Positions 8,174 to 16,372 of a stretch of 64,000 bases of DNA are shown piece after piece. This stretch comes from Streptomyces abikoensis (lineage in GTDB: Bacteria > Actinomycetota > Actinomycetes > Streptomycetales > Streptomycetaceae): positions 25,447 to 89,446 of the forward strand of contig NZ_BMRT01000014.1 of assembly GCF_014648775.1 (NCBI RefSeq), given 5' to 3'. Numbering within the stretch: the first letter of the stretch is position 1; every line of letters starts with the position of its first letter. The translations under genes and the position numbers were made by a program. The notes under the pieces are model-generated. The model had not been told where the DNA came from. It did no database searches and was given only the letters and a program-made list of their open reading frames with translations.

Positions 8174-9198
8174 CAGGAGGCCTCCTCGTGGAGGTCCAGG
8201 CCGATGTCCAGGATCGGGGAGGAGTGGGTCAGCGAGCCGACGGCCAGGTAGTCGACGCCGGTCTCGGCGTAGGCGCGGGCGTTGTCCAGGGTCAGCCGGC
8301 CCGAGGACTCCAGCTTGGAGCGGCCCGCGACGAGCTCGACGGCCTCGCGGGTCAGCTCGACGCTGAAGTTGTCCAGCATGATCAGGTCCGCGCCCTCGGC
8401 GAGGACCGGCGGGATCTGGTCGAGCCGGTCCACCTCGACCTCGATGTCCACGTCCGGGAACTCCTGGCGCACGGCCCGGAACGCCTCGGCGACACCGCCG
8501 GCGGCGATCACGTGGTTGTCCTTCACCAGCGCGGCGTCGGACAGCGACATGCGGTGGTTGACGCCGCCGCCGCAGCGGACCGCGTACTTCTCCAGCGCGC
8601 GCAGCCCGACGGTGGTCTTGCGGGTGTCGCGGACGGCGGCGCCGGTGCCCTCCAGGGCGTCGGCCCAAGCGCGGGTGGCGGTGGCGATGCCGGAGAGGTG
8701 GCAGAGGATGTTGAGCATGCTGCGCTCGGCGGTGAGCAGGTCCGTGGTGCGGGTACGGACGGTCAGCAGCTTCTGGCCCGCCTCCACCCGGTCGCCGTCC
8801 TCGACGTGCCGCTCGACCTCGAACTCGTCGGTGCAGGCCACCGAGAGGATGGCCTCGGCGATGCGCAGACCGGCGACCGTGCCGGCCTCGCGGGCGGTGA
8901 AGTCACCGGAGGCGACGGCGTCCTCGGGGACGGTCGCGAAGGTGGTGATGTCCTTGCCGCCGTCGAGGTCCTCCTCGATGGCGAGGTGGGCGAGGTCCTC
9001 GACCTGGAGCGGGTCCAGCCCGGCCGCGACCAGCAGCCGGACGAGCTCGGGGTCGAGCCCGCACTCGAAGGCGTCCGCTTCGTAGTCCCCGCCGGAGCAG
9101 CCGCAGGCGTCGCCGCAGCCGCCGGTCGCCTCGGGCTCGGCGGCTTCCCGGCCGGAACGGCCGATCTGGTGGAGGGGGGCGTCTTCGGGGGTACTCAC
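8173..9198 (-). CDS. nadC: Nicotinate-nucleotide pyrophosphorylase (carboxylating)
   Basis: Quinolinate phosphoribosyltransferase that converts quinolinate and PRPP to nicotinate mononucleotide in de novo NAD synthesis. The GTG at 9198 (VSTPEDAPLHQIGR) has AAGGAG six nt upstream and gives 341 residues. The core starts at about residue 60 (GLDPLQVEDLAHLAIEEDL). Conserved RDTRKTTVGLR and EKYAVRCGGGVNHR are present. A Cys-rich leader (GGCGDACGCSGG) precedes the core. The start codon lies inside an open frame continuous with nadB, so the enzyme may also be made as a C-terminal domain of NadB. Confidence 0.93.
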   Translation of the reverse strand: MSTPEDAPLHQIGRSGREAAEPEATGGCGDACGCSGGDYEADAFECGLDPELVRLLVAAGLDPLQVEDLAHLAIEEDLDGGKDITTFATVPEDAVASGDFTAREAGTVAGLRIAEAILSVACTDEFEVERHVEDGDRVEAGQKLLTVRTRTTDLLTAERSMLNILCHLSGIATATRAWADALEGTGAAVRDTRKTTVGLRALEKYAVRCGGGVNHRMSLSDAALVKDNHVIAAGGVAEAFRAVRQEFPDVDIEVEVDRLDQIPPVLAEGADLIMLDNFSVELTREAVELVAGRSKLESSGRLTLDNARAYAETGVDYLAVGSLTHSSPILDIGLDLHEEAS

Positions 9199-10923
9199 GC
9201 TGTTCTCCTTGGGGGCGGAGGCAGATACGGGCTGCGATACGGGCTCTACGGGCGGGAACGCGGCCGACCCGGTGGTGGCGACCGCGAGGGTGCGGTCGGG
9301 GCGCAGCGTCACCAGGAGGTGACGGCGGGAGTGGGCGTCGTCGCGGTCGGGGAAGTCCTCGCGCCAGTGGCAGCCGCGGGTCTCCTCACGGCGGAGGGCG
9401 GCGGCGACGAGGACCTGGGCGACGAGGAGGAGGTTGGTCGTCTCCCAGGCGTCGGTACCGGGGACGGGCTGTTTGTCGGTGGCTTCCTCGCGGATGCGGG
9501 TCAGCTGCGCTGCGGCTTCTTCCAGGCTTCGGCGTGAGCGGAGGACTCCGGCGCCCATCGTCATGGCGCGCTGGATTTCGGGCCGCGCCTCGGGGGCGAT
9601 CAGGAGTGCTTCCGGCTCTCCCGCCGTCGGGGGGTTTTCTCCCACCCGCTCACCCGTTGCCCCGAATACGTCGGGCTTCGGGGATGTGATGTCCTCCGCT
9701 ATGCGTTCCGCGAAGACCAGGCCCTCCAGGAGGGAGTTGGACGCCAGGCGGTTCGCGCCGTGGACCCCCGTGCAGGCGACCTCGCCGCACGCGTAGAGGC
9801 CCGGCACGGTCGTCCGGCCGCGCAGGTCCGTGCGGACGCCGCCCGAGGCGTAGTGCGCGGCGGGCGAGACGGGGACGAGGTCGGTCACCGGGTCGATGCC
9901 GTGCGCCCGGCAGGCCGCCAGGATCGTGGGGAAGCGGCGCTCCCACTTCTCCCGGCCGAAGTGGCGGGCGTCCAGGTACATGTGCTCGGCGCCCGTCTCG
10001 CGCATGCGCCGCATGATGCCCTTGGCGACGATGTCGCGCGGGGCGAGCTCGGCCAGCTCGTGCGCGCCGAGCATGAAGCGGTCGCCGTCGGCGTCCACCA
10101 GATGGGCGCCCTCGCCGCGGACGGCCTCCGAGACCAGGGGCTGCTGGCCCTCGGCGTCGGGGCCGAGCCACAGCACGGTCGGGTGGAACTGGACGAACTC
10201 CAGGTCGGAGACCTCGGCGCCGGCACGCAGGGCGAGGGCGACGCCGTCGCCGGTGGAGACGGCGGGGTTGGTGGTGGCGGAGAAGACCTGGCCCATGCCG
10301 CCGGTGGCCAGGACGACGGAGCGGGCGCGGACGGCGCCGACGCCGTCGTGCTGCCCCTCGCCCATGACGTGGAGGGAGACGCCCGCCGCGCGGCCCTCGG
10401 CGTCCTTGAGGAGGTCGAGGACGAGGGCGTGCTCGATGGTCTTGATGCCCGCCGCGCGCACGGCGTCGACGAGGGCGCGGGAGATCTCGGCGCCGGTGGC
10501 GTCGCCTCCGGCGTGGGCGATGCGGTCGCGGTGGTGGCCGCCCTCGCGGGTCAGCAGGATCTCGCCGGTGCCGGCGTCGGTGTCGAAGCGGGCTCCGGTG
10601 GCGATGAGGCGGCGCACGGCGTCGGGACCCTCGGTGACCAGGACCCGGACGGCCTCCTCCGAGCAGAGGCCCGCGCCCGCGACGAGGGTGTCGTCGAGGT
10701 GCTGCTCCGGGGTGTCGCCGTCGCCGAGGGCGGCCGCTATGCCGCCCTGGGCCCAGCGGGTGGAGCCGTCGTCGAGGCACGCCTTGGTGACGACGGCGAC
10801 GCGTCCGCCGGCCGCCGCGCAGCGCAGCGCCACGGTCAGGCCCGCCACGCCGGAGCCGACGACCACGACGTCGGCGTCGACGGACCAGCCGGGGCGGGGT
10901 GCGTGGAGTCGTATGCCGGTCAT
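8173..10923 (-). CDS. nadB: L-aspartate oxidase, in-frame with NadC (no stop between)
   Basis: FAD enzyme oxidising L-aspartate to iminoaspartate for quinolinate synthesis. The ATG at 10923 overlaps the panC stop (ATGA). The NadB part is about 575 residues: FAD-binding VVVVGSGVAGLTVALRCA at about 15, the STRWAQGGIAAALG signature at about 55, the conserved HRDRIAHAGGDATG, and the HPTVLW and VPGLYACGEVACTGVHGANRLASNSLLEG regions. No stop codon separates it from NadC; the frame stays open to 8173, giving a theoretical 916-residue NadB-NadC protein joined by a Ser/Pro/Val linker. Whether the fusion is made, or whether this is a sequencing error at the nadB stop, cannot be told from sequence alone. 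Confidence 0.88.
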   Translation of the reverse strand: MTGIRLHAPRPGWSVDADVVVVGSGVAGLTVALRCAAAGGRVAVVTKACLDDGSTRWAQGGIAAALGDGDTPEQHLDDTLVAGAGLCSEEAVRVLVTEGPDAVRRLIATGARFDTDAGTGEILLTREGGHHRDRIAHAGGDATGAEISRALVDAVRAAGIKTIEHALVLDLLKDAEGRAAGVSLHVMGEGQHDGVGAVRARSVVLATGGMGQVFSATTNPAVSTGDGVALALRAGAEVSDLEFVQFHPTVLWLGPDAEGQQPLVSEAVRGEGAHLVDADGDRFMLGAHELAELAPRDIVAKGIMRRMRETGAEHMYLDARHFGREKWERRFPTILAACRAHGIDPVTDLVPVSPAAHYASGGVRTDLRGRTTVPGLYACGEVACTGVHGANRLASNSLLEGLVFAERIAEDITSPKPDVFGATGERVGENPPTAGEPEALLIAPEARPEIQRAMTMGAGVLRSRRSLEEAAAQLTRIREEATDKQPVPGTDAWETTNLLLVAQVLVAAALRREETRGCHWREDFPDRDDAHSRRHLLVTLRPDRTLAVATTGSAAFPPVEPVSQPVSASAPKENSVSTPEDAPLHQIGRSGREAAEPEATGGCGDACGCSGGDYEADAFECGLDPELVRLLVAAGLDPLQVEDLAHLAIEEDLDGGKDITTFATVPEDAVASGDFTAREAGTVAGLRIAEAILSVACTDEFEVERHVEDGDRVEAGQKLLTVRTRTTDLLTAERSMLNILCHLSGIATATRAWADALEGTGAAVRDTRKTTVGLRALEKYAVRCGGGVNHRMSLSDAALVKDNHVIAAGGVAEAFRAVRQEFPDVDIEVEVDRLDQIPPVLAEGADLIMLDNFSVELTREAVELVAGRSKLESSGRLTLDNARAYAETGVDYLAVGSLTHSSPILDIGLDLHEEAS

Positions 10924-11786
10924 CGCGCCGCTCCGACGGTGAGGGGGATGTTGTCGATCAGACGGGTGGTGCCCACCTTGGCGGCGACGGCGAGGATGGC
11001 CTCGCCGGTGTAGTCGTCGGGGACCTCGGTGAAGTCGGAGGGGTCGACGAGCGCCAGGTAGTCGAGGCGGAGCGGGGGCTCCAGCCGGGCCGCGCCGTCC
11101 AGGACGGCCAGGGCGGAGCGCCGGACGGGGGCCGGGCCCTCGGCGGCCGAGGCGCCGGCGGTGAGGAGGGCGCGGGAGAGCTCCAGCGCCGTGGCCCGGT
11201 CGGCTTCGGAGAGGTAGCGGTTGCGGCTGGAGAGGGCGAGGTTGTCGCCCTCGCGGACCGTGGGCACTCCCACGATCTCCACGGGGAAGTTGAGGTCGCG
11301 CGCCATGCGGCGGATCAGGGCGAGCTGTTGGGCGTCCTTCTGCCCGAACAGCGCGACGTCCGGCAGGGTCAGGTGGAGGAGCTTGCCGACGACGGTGAGG
11401 ACGCCGTCGAAGTGGCCGGGGCGGCTGGCGCCTTCGAGGCGCTCGCCCATGGGGCCGGCGGTGATCCGCACCTGGGGCTCGCCGCCGGGGTAGACCTCGT
11501 CGACGGAGGGGGCGAAGACGGCGTCGGCGCCGGCCTGCCCGGCGATCGCCACGTCGGCGTCGAGGGTGCGCGGGTAGCGGTCGAGGTCCTCGCCGGCGCC
11601 GAACTGGAGCGGGTTGACGAAGACGGTGACGACGACCTGGCCCGTCGGGCCCACCAGCCGGCGCGCCTCGCGGACGAGGGTGGCGTGGCCCTCGTGGAGG
11701 GCGCCCATGGTCATGACGACCGCGCGGCGGCCGTCGCGCGGGAGGGTGTGCAGCTCCTTCGCGGTACGGATGAGCTGGGGGGTCAC
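10920..11786 (-). CDS. panC: Pantothenate synthetase
   Basis: 288-residue ligase joining pantoate and beta-alanine with ATP. The HIGH-like motif is in MTMGALHEGHATLV (about 26-39). VFVNPLQFGAGEDLDRYPR and FGQKDAQQLALIRRM are classic PanC signatures, and the KMSKS-equivalent region is LALSSRNRYLS. The start is GTG at 11786, overlapping the upstream gene's stop (GTGA); the 3' end overlaps the nadB ATG. It feeds the pathway continued by CoaX three genes downstream. Confidence 0.97.
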   Translation of the reverse strand: MTPQLIRTAKELHTLPRDGRRAVVMTMGALHEGHATLVREARRLVGPTGQVVVTVFVNPLQFGAGEDLDRYPRTLDADVAIAGQAGADAVFAPSVDEVYPGGEPQVRITAGPMGERLEGASRPGHFDGVLTVVGKLLHLTLPDVALFGQKDAQQLALIRRMARDLNFPVEIVGVPTVREGDNLALSSRNRYLSEADRATALELSRALLTAGASAAEGPAPVRRSALAVLDGAARLEPPLRLDYLALVDPSDFTEVPDDYTGEAILAVAAKVGTTRLIDNIPLTVGAAR

Positions 11787-12703
11787 TGGTTGCCTCCGTC
11801 CGCGAGGACACCGAGCAGGTCCTCCGCAAGTTCCGGCTTGAGCAGGCCGTGCGCGAGGGCGCGGTCCGCGGTGGTGCGGGCCATCGCCAGGTATCCGGCG
11901 ACGGCTCCGGGAGCGTGGGCGCGCAGCTCGGCGACGTGGGCCGCGACCGTGCCGGCGTCGCCTCGGGCGACCGGGCCGGTGAGGGCGGCGTCGCCGCTGC
12001 GCAGGGCGTTGTCCAGGGCGGCGCCCAGGAGCGGGCCGAGCATCCGGGCGGGGTGCTCGACCCCGGCGGTGCGCAGCAGGTCCATGCTCTGGGCGACGAG
12101 GGTGACGAGGTGGTTGGCGCCGATGGCGAGGGCCGCGTGGTAGAGCGGGCGGGCGCTCTCCTCGATCCACTCGGGCTCGCCGCCCATCTCGATGACCAGC
12201 GCCTCGGCGGCCAGCCGCAGCTCCTGGGGGGCGGTGACGCCGAAGGAGCAGCCGGCCAGCCGCTGGACGTCCACGGGGGTGCCGGTGAACGTCATCGCGG
12301 GGTGGAGGGCCAGCGGCAGGGCGCCGACGCGGGTGGCCGGGTCGAGGACGGCGGTGCCGTGCCGGCCGGAGGTGTGGACGAGGAGCTGGCCGGGGCGGAC
12401 GGCGCCGGTCTCGGCGAGCCCGGCGACCAGGCCCGGCAGGGCGTCGTCGGGCACGGTCAGCAGGACCAGCTCGGCGTGGGCGAGCACATCGGCGGGCGCC
12501 ATGACGGGCACGTCCGGCAGCATGGCGGCCGCGCGCCGCAGCGAGGCGTCGGAGACGCCCGAGACGGCGACGGGGCGGTGCCCGGCGAGCTGGAGGGACG
12601 CGGCCAGGGCGGGGCCGACACGGCCGGCGCCGACCACGCCGACGGTGAGCCTGGCGGGGCGGTCCTGGGGGCTCGTGTGCTCGGAGGAGAGGTGTGCGTT
12701 CAC
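11783..12703 (-). CDS. Rossmann-like / DUF2520 domain protein
   Basis: 306-residue dinucleotide-binding protein. The N-terminal Rossmann fold has VGVVGAGRVGPALAASL at about residues 20-36. The C-terminal DUF2520 domain contains HPAMTFTG and YHAALAIGANHLVTLVAQS. This architecture resembles ketopantoate reductase and pyrroline-5-carboxylate reductase-type enzymes. With panC directly downstream in a 4-bp overlap, a role in pantoate supply is a reasonable guess but not shown. Confidence 0.88.
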   Translation of the reverse strand: MNAHLSSEHTSPQDRPARLTVGVVGAGRVGPALAASLQLAGHRPVAVSGVSDASLRRAAAMLPDVPVMAPADVLAHAELVLLTVPDDALPGLVAGLAETGAVRPGQLLVHTSGRHGTAVLDPATRVGALPLALHPAMTFTGTPVDVQRLAGCSFGVTAPQELRLAAEALVIEMGGEPEWIEESARPLYHAALAIGANHLVTLVAQSMDLLRTAGVEHPARMLGPLLGAALDNALRSGDAALTGPVARGDAGTVAAHVAELRAHAPGAVAGYLAMARTTADRALAHGLLKPELAEDLLGVLADGGNQ

Positions 12704-12850
12704 GCGGCGGGATGCCTTCCGTTCCAGTCCGCGGGGGTACCGGACGATTCCTTTGTCATGCTACGCGAGGCGCGTCGGGCGGTCCCGGGCCGTCCCCAGC
12801 CCTGTGGATAACTCGTTGCTCCTGTCGTACCCGCCCACGATGATCCCCTC

Positions 12851-12895
12851 ATGGCAGACGACCTCGTGGCGGACGACCTCATGGCAGACGAACAG
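12851..12895 (+). repeat. Three imperfect 15-bp tandem units at the gene start
   Basis: Units ATGGCAGACGACCTC, GTGGCGGACGACCTC and ATGGCAGACGAACAG follow each other directly, creating three possible in-frame start codons for the threonine-aldolase-like gene. None has a strong ribosome binding site. Confidence 0.8.
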
Positions 12896-14083
12896 AAAAC
12901 CGGGCACCCGGTGGACCCGCCGGTGGACCGGGCCCGCAGGTTGGCCGCGTTGCGCGGCGCCGAGCGGGTCCTGTCGGGCCACTCGCTCGCCCTGACGATC
13001 GGCGACAGGCTGGCCCGGCTGGCCGCCGAGGCCCCGGAGGCGTACGACCTCGGCGAGGGCGTCGACCTCTACGGCGACGGGGTCGTGGAGGAGCTGGAGC
13101 GCCGGGTCGCCGGGCTACTGGGCATGGAGGCCGCCGCCTTCTTCCCCACCGGGACGATGGCCCAGCAGGTGGCCCTGCGCTGCTGGGCGGGGCGCACGGG
13201 CAGCCCGGTCGTGGCCGCGCACCCGCTGTCGCACCTGGAGGTCCACGAGCGGAACGCGTACGCGACGGTCACCGGCCTGCGCACCGTCCATCCCACGAGC
13301 GATCCCCGGCCGCCGACGGCCGAGGAGATCCGGGAGCTGGACGAGCCGTTCGGCACGCTGACGCTGGAGCTGCCCTTGCGGGACGCGGGTTTCGTGCTCC
13401 CCACGTGGGAGGAGCTGACGGAGGCGGTGGCGGCCGCCCGCGACCGTGACGCGGTGGTGCACTTCGACGGGGCGCGGCTGTGGGAGTGCGCCTCGCACTT
13501 CGGGGTGGAGCTGCCGGAGATCGCCGCGCTCGCGGACTCGGTGTACGTCTCGCTCTACAAGTCCCTCGACGGCATATCGGGGGCCGTGCTGGCGGGCCCG
13601 TCCTCGTTCGTGGAGGAGGCGAAGGCCTGGCGCCACCGGTACGGGGGCACGCTCTTCCAGCAGTGGCCCGTGGCGCTCGCCGGGCTCGCGGGGCTGGATC
13701 GCGAGCTGCCCCGGCTGCCGGCGTACGTGGCGCACGCCAAGGTGGTCGCGGAGGCCCTGAAGGACGCCTTCCGCGCGGCGGGGGTGCCGTGGTTCCGGGT
13801 GCATCCGGACGTGCCGCACACCCATCAGTTCCAGGTGTGGCTGCCGTATCCGCCGGAGGCGCTGACGGCGGCGGGGGTGCGGCTCGCGGAGGAGACCGGC
13901 ACGTGGGTGTTCAACCGCTGGGACGCGGCCCCGGTGCCCGGGTTGGCCGTCACCGAGGTCACCGTCGCCGCGTCAGCGCTCGCATGGACTCCCGCAGCCG
14001 TTCGCGACGCGGTCGGGGCGCTCCTGGAGCGACTGGACCGGCTGGACGGGGGCGGGGGCGGGGGCGGCGCTCCGGTCGGCTGA
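12851..14083 (+). CDS. Threonine aldolase / beta-eliminating lyase family protein
   Basis: 410-residue fold-type I PLP enzyme. The small-domain N-terminus is followed by GDGVVEELERRVAGLLGMEAAAFFPTG-type substrate/PLP contacts (about 78-102). The conserved Asp is in VVHFDGARLWE, and the probable Schiff-base lysine is in SLYKSLDG (about 237). The family includes low-specificity L-threonine aldolases; the true substrate is unknown. The N-terminus reads MADDL-VADDL-MADEQ because of a triplicated 15-bp unit, so a start at the third unit (12881) is possible. The C-terminus overlaps an opposite-strand gene by 111 nt. Confidence 0.9.
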   Translation: MADDLVADDLMADEQKTGHPVDPPVDRARRLAALRGAERVLSGHSLALTIGDRLARLAAEAPEAYDLGEGVDLYGDGVVEELERRVAGLLGMEAAAFFPTGTMAQQVALRCWAGRTGSPVVAAHPLSHLEVHERNAYATVTGLRTVHPTSDPRPPTAEEIRELDEPFGTLTLELPLRDAGFVLPTWEELTEAVAAARDRDAVVHFDGARLWECASHFGVELPEIAALADSVYVSLYKSLDGISGAVLAGPSSFVEEAKAWRHRYGGTLFQQWPVALAGLAGLDRELPRLPAYVAHAKVVAEALKDAFRAAGVPWFRVHPDVPHTHQFQVWLPYPPEALTAAGVRLAEETGTWVFNRWDAAPVPGLAVTEVTVAASALAWTPAAVRDAVGALLERLDRLDGGGGGGGAPVG

Positions 14084-14326
14084 CGGGCGGGCGGCGGCCA
14101 CCGTTCGTACGGGGCGGGCCGGGCGGAGGGCCGTCGTCCATCGGGCCCAACGGGTCCAACGCGCCCGTCGGGCGGCGACGCGCTCGTCGACGACGGCCAG
14201 GAAGGCCCACCACGTGCGGAGTTCCCGGACGGCCTGACGGTCGCCGGTGCCCGGCGCGGGCGGCGGGGTCTCACCGTGGCGGGCGGTGCGGTACAGGTCG
14301 AGCAGGTATTGCTGGTTCGCGCTCAT
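13973..14326 (-). CDS. Small hypothetical protein (MSANQQYLLDLYR...)
   Basis: 117-residue predicted protein. The first 65 residues (MSANQQYLLDLYRTARHGET, then VRELRTWWAFLAVVDERVAARR) look like a real helical domain seen next to regulators in Streptomyces. The rest is Ala/Pro/Arg-rich. The ATG at 14326 is preceded by GGTGGAGGGC. The 3' third overlaps the opposite-strand lyase gene, so either the C-terminus is unconstrained or translation is rare. Function unknown. Confidence 0.55.
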   Translation of the reverse strand: MSANQQYLLDLYRTARHGETPPPAPGTGDRQAVRELRTWWAFLAVVDERVAARRARWTRWARWTTALRPARPVRTVAAARPSADRSAAPAPAPVQPVQSLQERPDRVANGCGSPCER

Positions 14327-14426
14327 GCCCTCCACCGTGCGGCCCGGCCCGCCCGTTCGGCGCGTGAATTGACGAGGACCGTCAATCGGCGGCCCGACCT
14401 GCGAAAAAGGAAGGCACGATGGCGGC

Positions 14427-15545
14427 ATGAGCGTGACGATCGACATCGCGGGCCTGCCGGCCGAGCGGCTGGTCTTCCGGCCCTCCCCGCTGGCCGAGCT
14501 GTGCACCGCCCTCCACGCCCTGGCCGAGCCCGGGCACCACCCCGGGCTCCACGGCTGGACCACCGCGACGAACGCGGGGCTCAAGCCGGACCTCGCCGAC
14601 CGGCTGTGCGAGGCGGACTTCCTGTGGAGCTCGACCTTCTCCGACATCTCCCACGCCTTCGCCGCCCTCCCCGAGACGAACGGCCAGCCCGGCGCCACCC
14701 TCGCCGAGGACCTGGACATGATGGACCGGCTGGACGACGAGCTGTTCGTCGACGCCGCCCTGGAGATCTCCTGCTCCAGCAAATACACCCTGCGCGGCCC
14801 GTCGCCGCTGGTGAACGCGCAGATCCGCGAGCAGGCCCTGGAGCGCGCCACCGCGCGCGGCCCCCGCCAGCTGGAGTTCGCCAAGCGGCTGCTCCAGGAC
14901 CCCCCGGCGGTCCGGGCCTGGCTGCGGCGGCTGTTCGAGGACTGCGCGGACGCGTTCTTCAACGACGTCTGGCAGCGGGTGCGCGTCCAGCTCGCGAGCG
15001 ACGCCCGCCACAAGACGGAGGTCCTGCGGCGCAAGGGCCTCGCCGAGGCCCTCGCCGAGGTCTCACCCGCCGTGACGCTGGCCCCCGACGGCTCCCGGAT
15101 CGTCGTCGACAAGCTCACCAGCGGCCATACGACCGCCGTCGACCCGGCCGTCGGCGCGGGCGTCACGTTCGTCCCGTCGTCCCTCGGCTGGCCCCATCTG
15201 TGGGTGCTGCACGCCCCCGGCTGGCGGCCGACGATCCACTACCCGGTGGCCGCCCCCGAGCTTCCCGGGCCGCAGTCCCTCGACCTGCTCACCCTCCGGC
15301 TGGAGGCGCTGGCGCACCCGATGCGGATCAGGATGTGCCGCTATCTGGCGCGGGCCGCGTTCACCACGGGCGAGCTGGCGGCCGCGCACGAAGTGAGCGC
15401 GCCGGAGGTGTCCCGGCACATCGCGGTGCTGAAGAAGGCGGGGCTGATCACTACGCGGCGGCGCGGGCGGTATGTGCTTCATCAGCTGGATCTGACGGTG
15501 GTGGCGCGGCTGGGGAGCGACTTTCTTGAAGGGGTGCTTCGCTGA
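14427..15545 (+). CDS. ArsR-type regulator with DUF5937 domain
   Basis: 372-residue transcriptional regulator. Residues about 1-270 form the DUF5937-type region (RLVFRPSPLAELCTALHALA, WLRRLFEDCADAFFNDVWQR, VTFVPSSLGWPHLWV). The C-terminal 90 residues are a winged helix of the ArsR type: LEALAHPMRIRMCRYLARAAFTTGELAAAHEVSAPEVSRHIAVLKKAGLI with the wing RRRGRYVLHQLD. No metal-binding cysteine motif (CxC) is present in the HTH, so it is probably not a metal sensor. It is divergent from the small gene at 14326. The regulated target is unknown. Confidence 0.88.
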   Translation: MSVTIDIAGLPAERLVFRPSPLAELCTALHALAEPGHHPGLHGWTTATNAGLKPDLADRLCEADFLWSSTFSDISHAFAALPETNGQPGATLAEDLDMMDRLDDELFVDAALEISCSSKYTLRGPSPLVNAQIREQALERATARGPRQLEFAKRLLQDPPAVRAWLRRLFEDCADAFFNDVWQRVRVQLASDARHKTEVLRRKGLAEALAEVSPAVTLAPDGSRIVVDKLTSGHTTAVDPAVGAGVTFVPSSLGWPHLWVLHAPGWRPTIHYPVAAPELPGPQSLDLLTLRLEALAHPMRIRMCRYLARAAFTTGELAAAHEVSAPEVSRHIAVLKKAGLITTRRRGRYVLHQLDLTVVARLGSDFLEGVLR

Positions 15546-15620
15546 GCCAGCCGGTCACCTGCGGGCCGGTGGGGGGCCGATCGCGCCCACGCGGCGGTAG
15601 CCGCATATCGACACAGCCCC

Positions 15621-15637
15621 GCGCCCCTTCGGGGCGC
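15621..15637. repeat. Streptomycete hairpin element (gcgcccc-ttc-ggggcgc)
   Basis: A 7-bp perfect stem with a TTC loop lies between two convergent genes (DUF5937 regulator and response regulator). The same core occurs at 39652-39672 in another convergent intergenic site. Likely a bidirectional terminator that is also a dispersed repeat. Confidence 0.6.
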
Positions 15638-15641
15638 ACCC

Positions 15642-16319
15642 TCAGTGCGCGGGTCCTCCACCCGCCCGGACCAGGCCCGTCTCGTACGCCATCACCACCA
15701 CCTGTACCCGGTCCCGCAGGCCCAGCTTGGTGAGGATGCGGCCCACGTGCGTCTTCACCGTCGCCTCCGACAGCACCAGCCGCGCCGCGATCTCGCCGTT
15801 GGACAGGCCCTGCGCCACCAGCAGCATCACCTCGCGCTCCCGGTCCGTGAGCCGGCTGATCTCCGCGCTGGTGGGCTCGGGGCCCGCGCTGGGCAGCATC
15901 GGGGTGAAGCGGTCCAGCAGCCGGCGGGTGGTGCTGGGCGCGACCACCGCGTCACCGCTGTGCACCGCCCGGATCGCGCCCAGCAGCTCGGCGGGCGGCA
16001 CGTCCTTGAGCATGAAGCCGCTCGCGCCGGCCTTCAGCGCGGAGAAGGCGTACTCGTCGAGGTCGAAGGTGGTGAGGATCAGCACCTTCGGCGGGTTCTC
16101 GCCCAGGCAGATCCGGCGGGTGGCCTCCACGCCGTCCATGTGCGGCATGCGGACGTCCATCAGGATGACGTCCACCTCGGTGCCCTCCAGCGCCTTCAGG
16201 GCCTCCACGCCGTCCCCGGCCTCGGCGACGACCTCCATGTCCGGCTGGGCTGCCAGCACCATGCGGAATCCGGTACGGAGCAGTACCTGGTCATCGACGA
16301 GGAGCACTCGGATCGACAT
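15642..16319 (-). CDS. NarL/FixJ-family response regulator
   Basis: 225-residue two-component regulator. The receiver domain (1-120) has acidic residues VDD, phosphoacceptor Asp55 in VILMDVRMPHMDG, and Lys in FMLKDVP. The LuxR-type HTH (about 150-215) is LTDREREVMLLVAQGLSNGEIAARLVLSEATVKTHVGRILTKLGL. The partner kinase lies 54 nt upstream on the same strand. Signal and regulon unknown. Confidence 0.96.
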   Translation of the reverse strand: MSIRVLLVDDQVLLRTGFRMVLAAQPDMEVVAEAGDGVEALKALEGTEVDVILMDVRMPHMDGVEATRRICLGENPPKVLILTTFDLDEYAFSALKAGASGFMLKDVPPAELLGAIRAVHSGDAVVAPSTTRRLLDRFTPMLPSAGPEPTSAEISRLTDREREVMLLVAQGLSNGEIAARLVLSEATVKTHVGRILTKLGLRDRVQVVVMAYETGLVRAGGGPAH

Positions 16320-16372
16320 GCGGGGTCCCTTTCAGAGGCGTACGACGAATCAAACCTGATGGCCCGAGGGTT

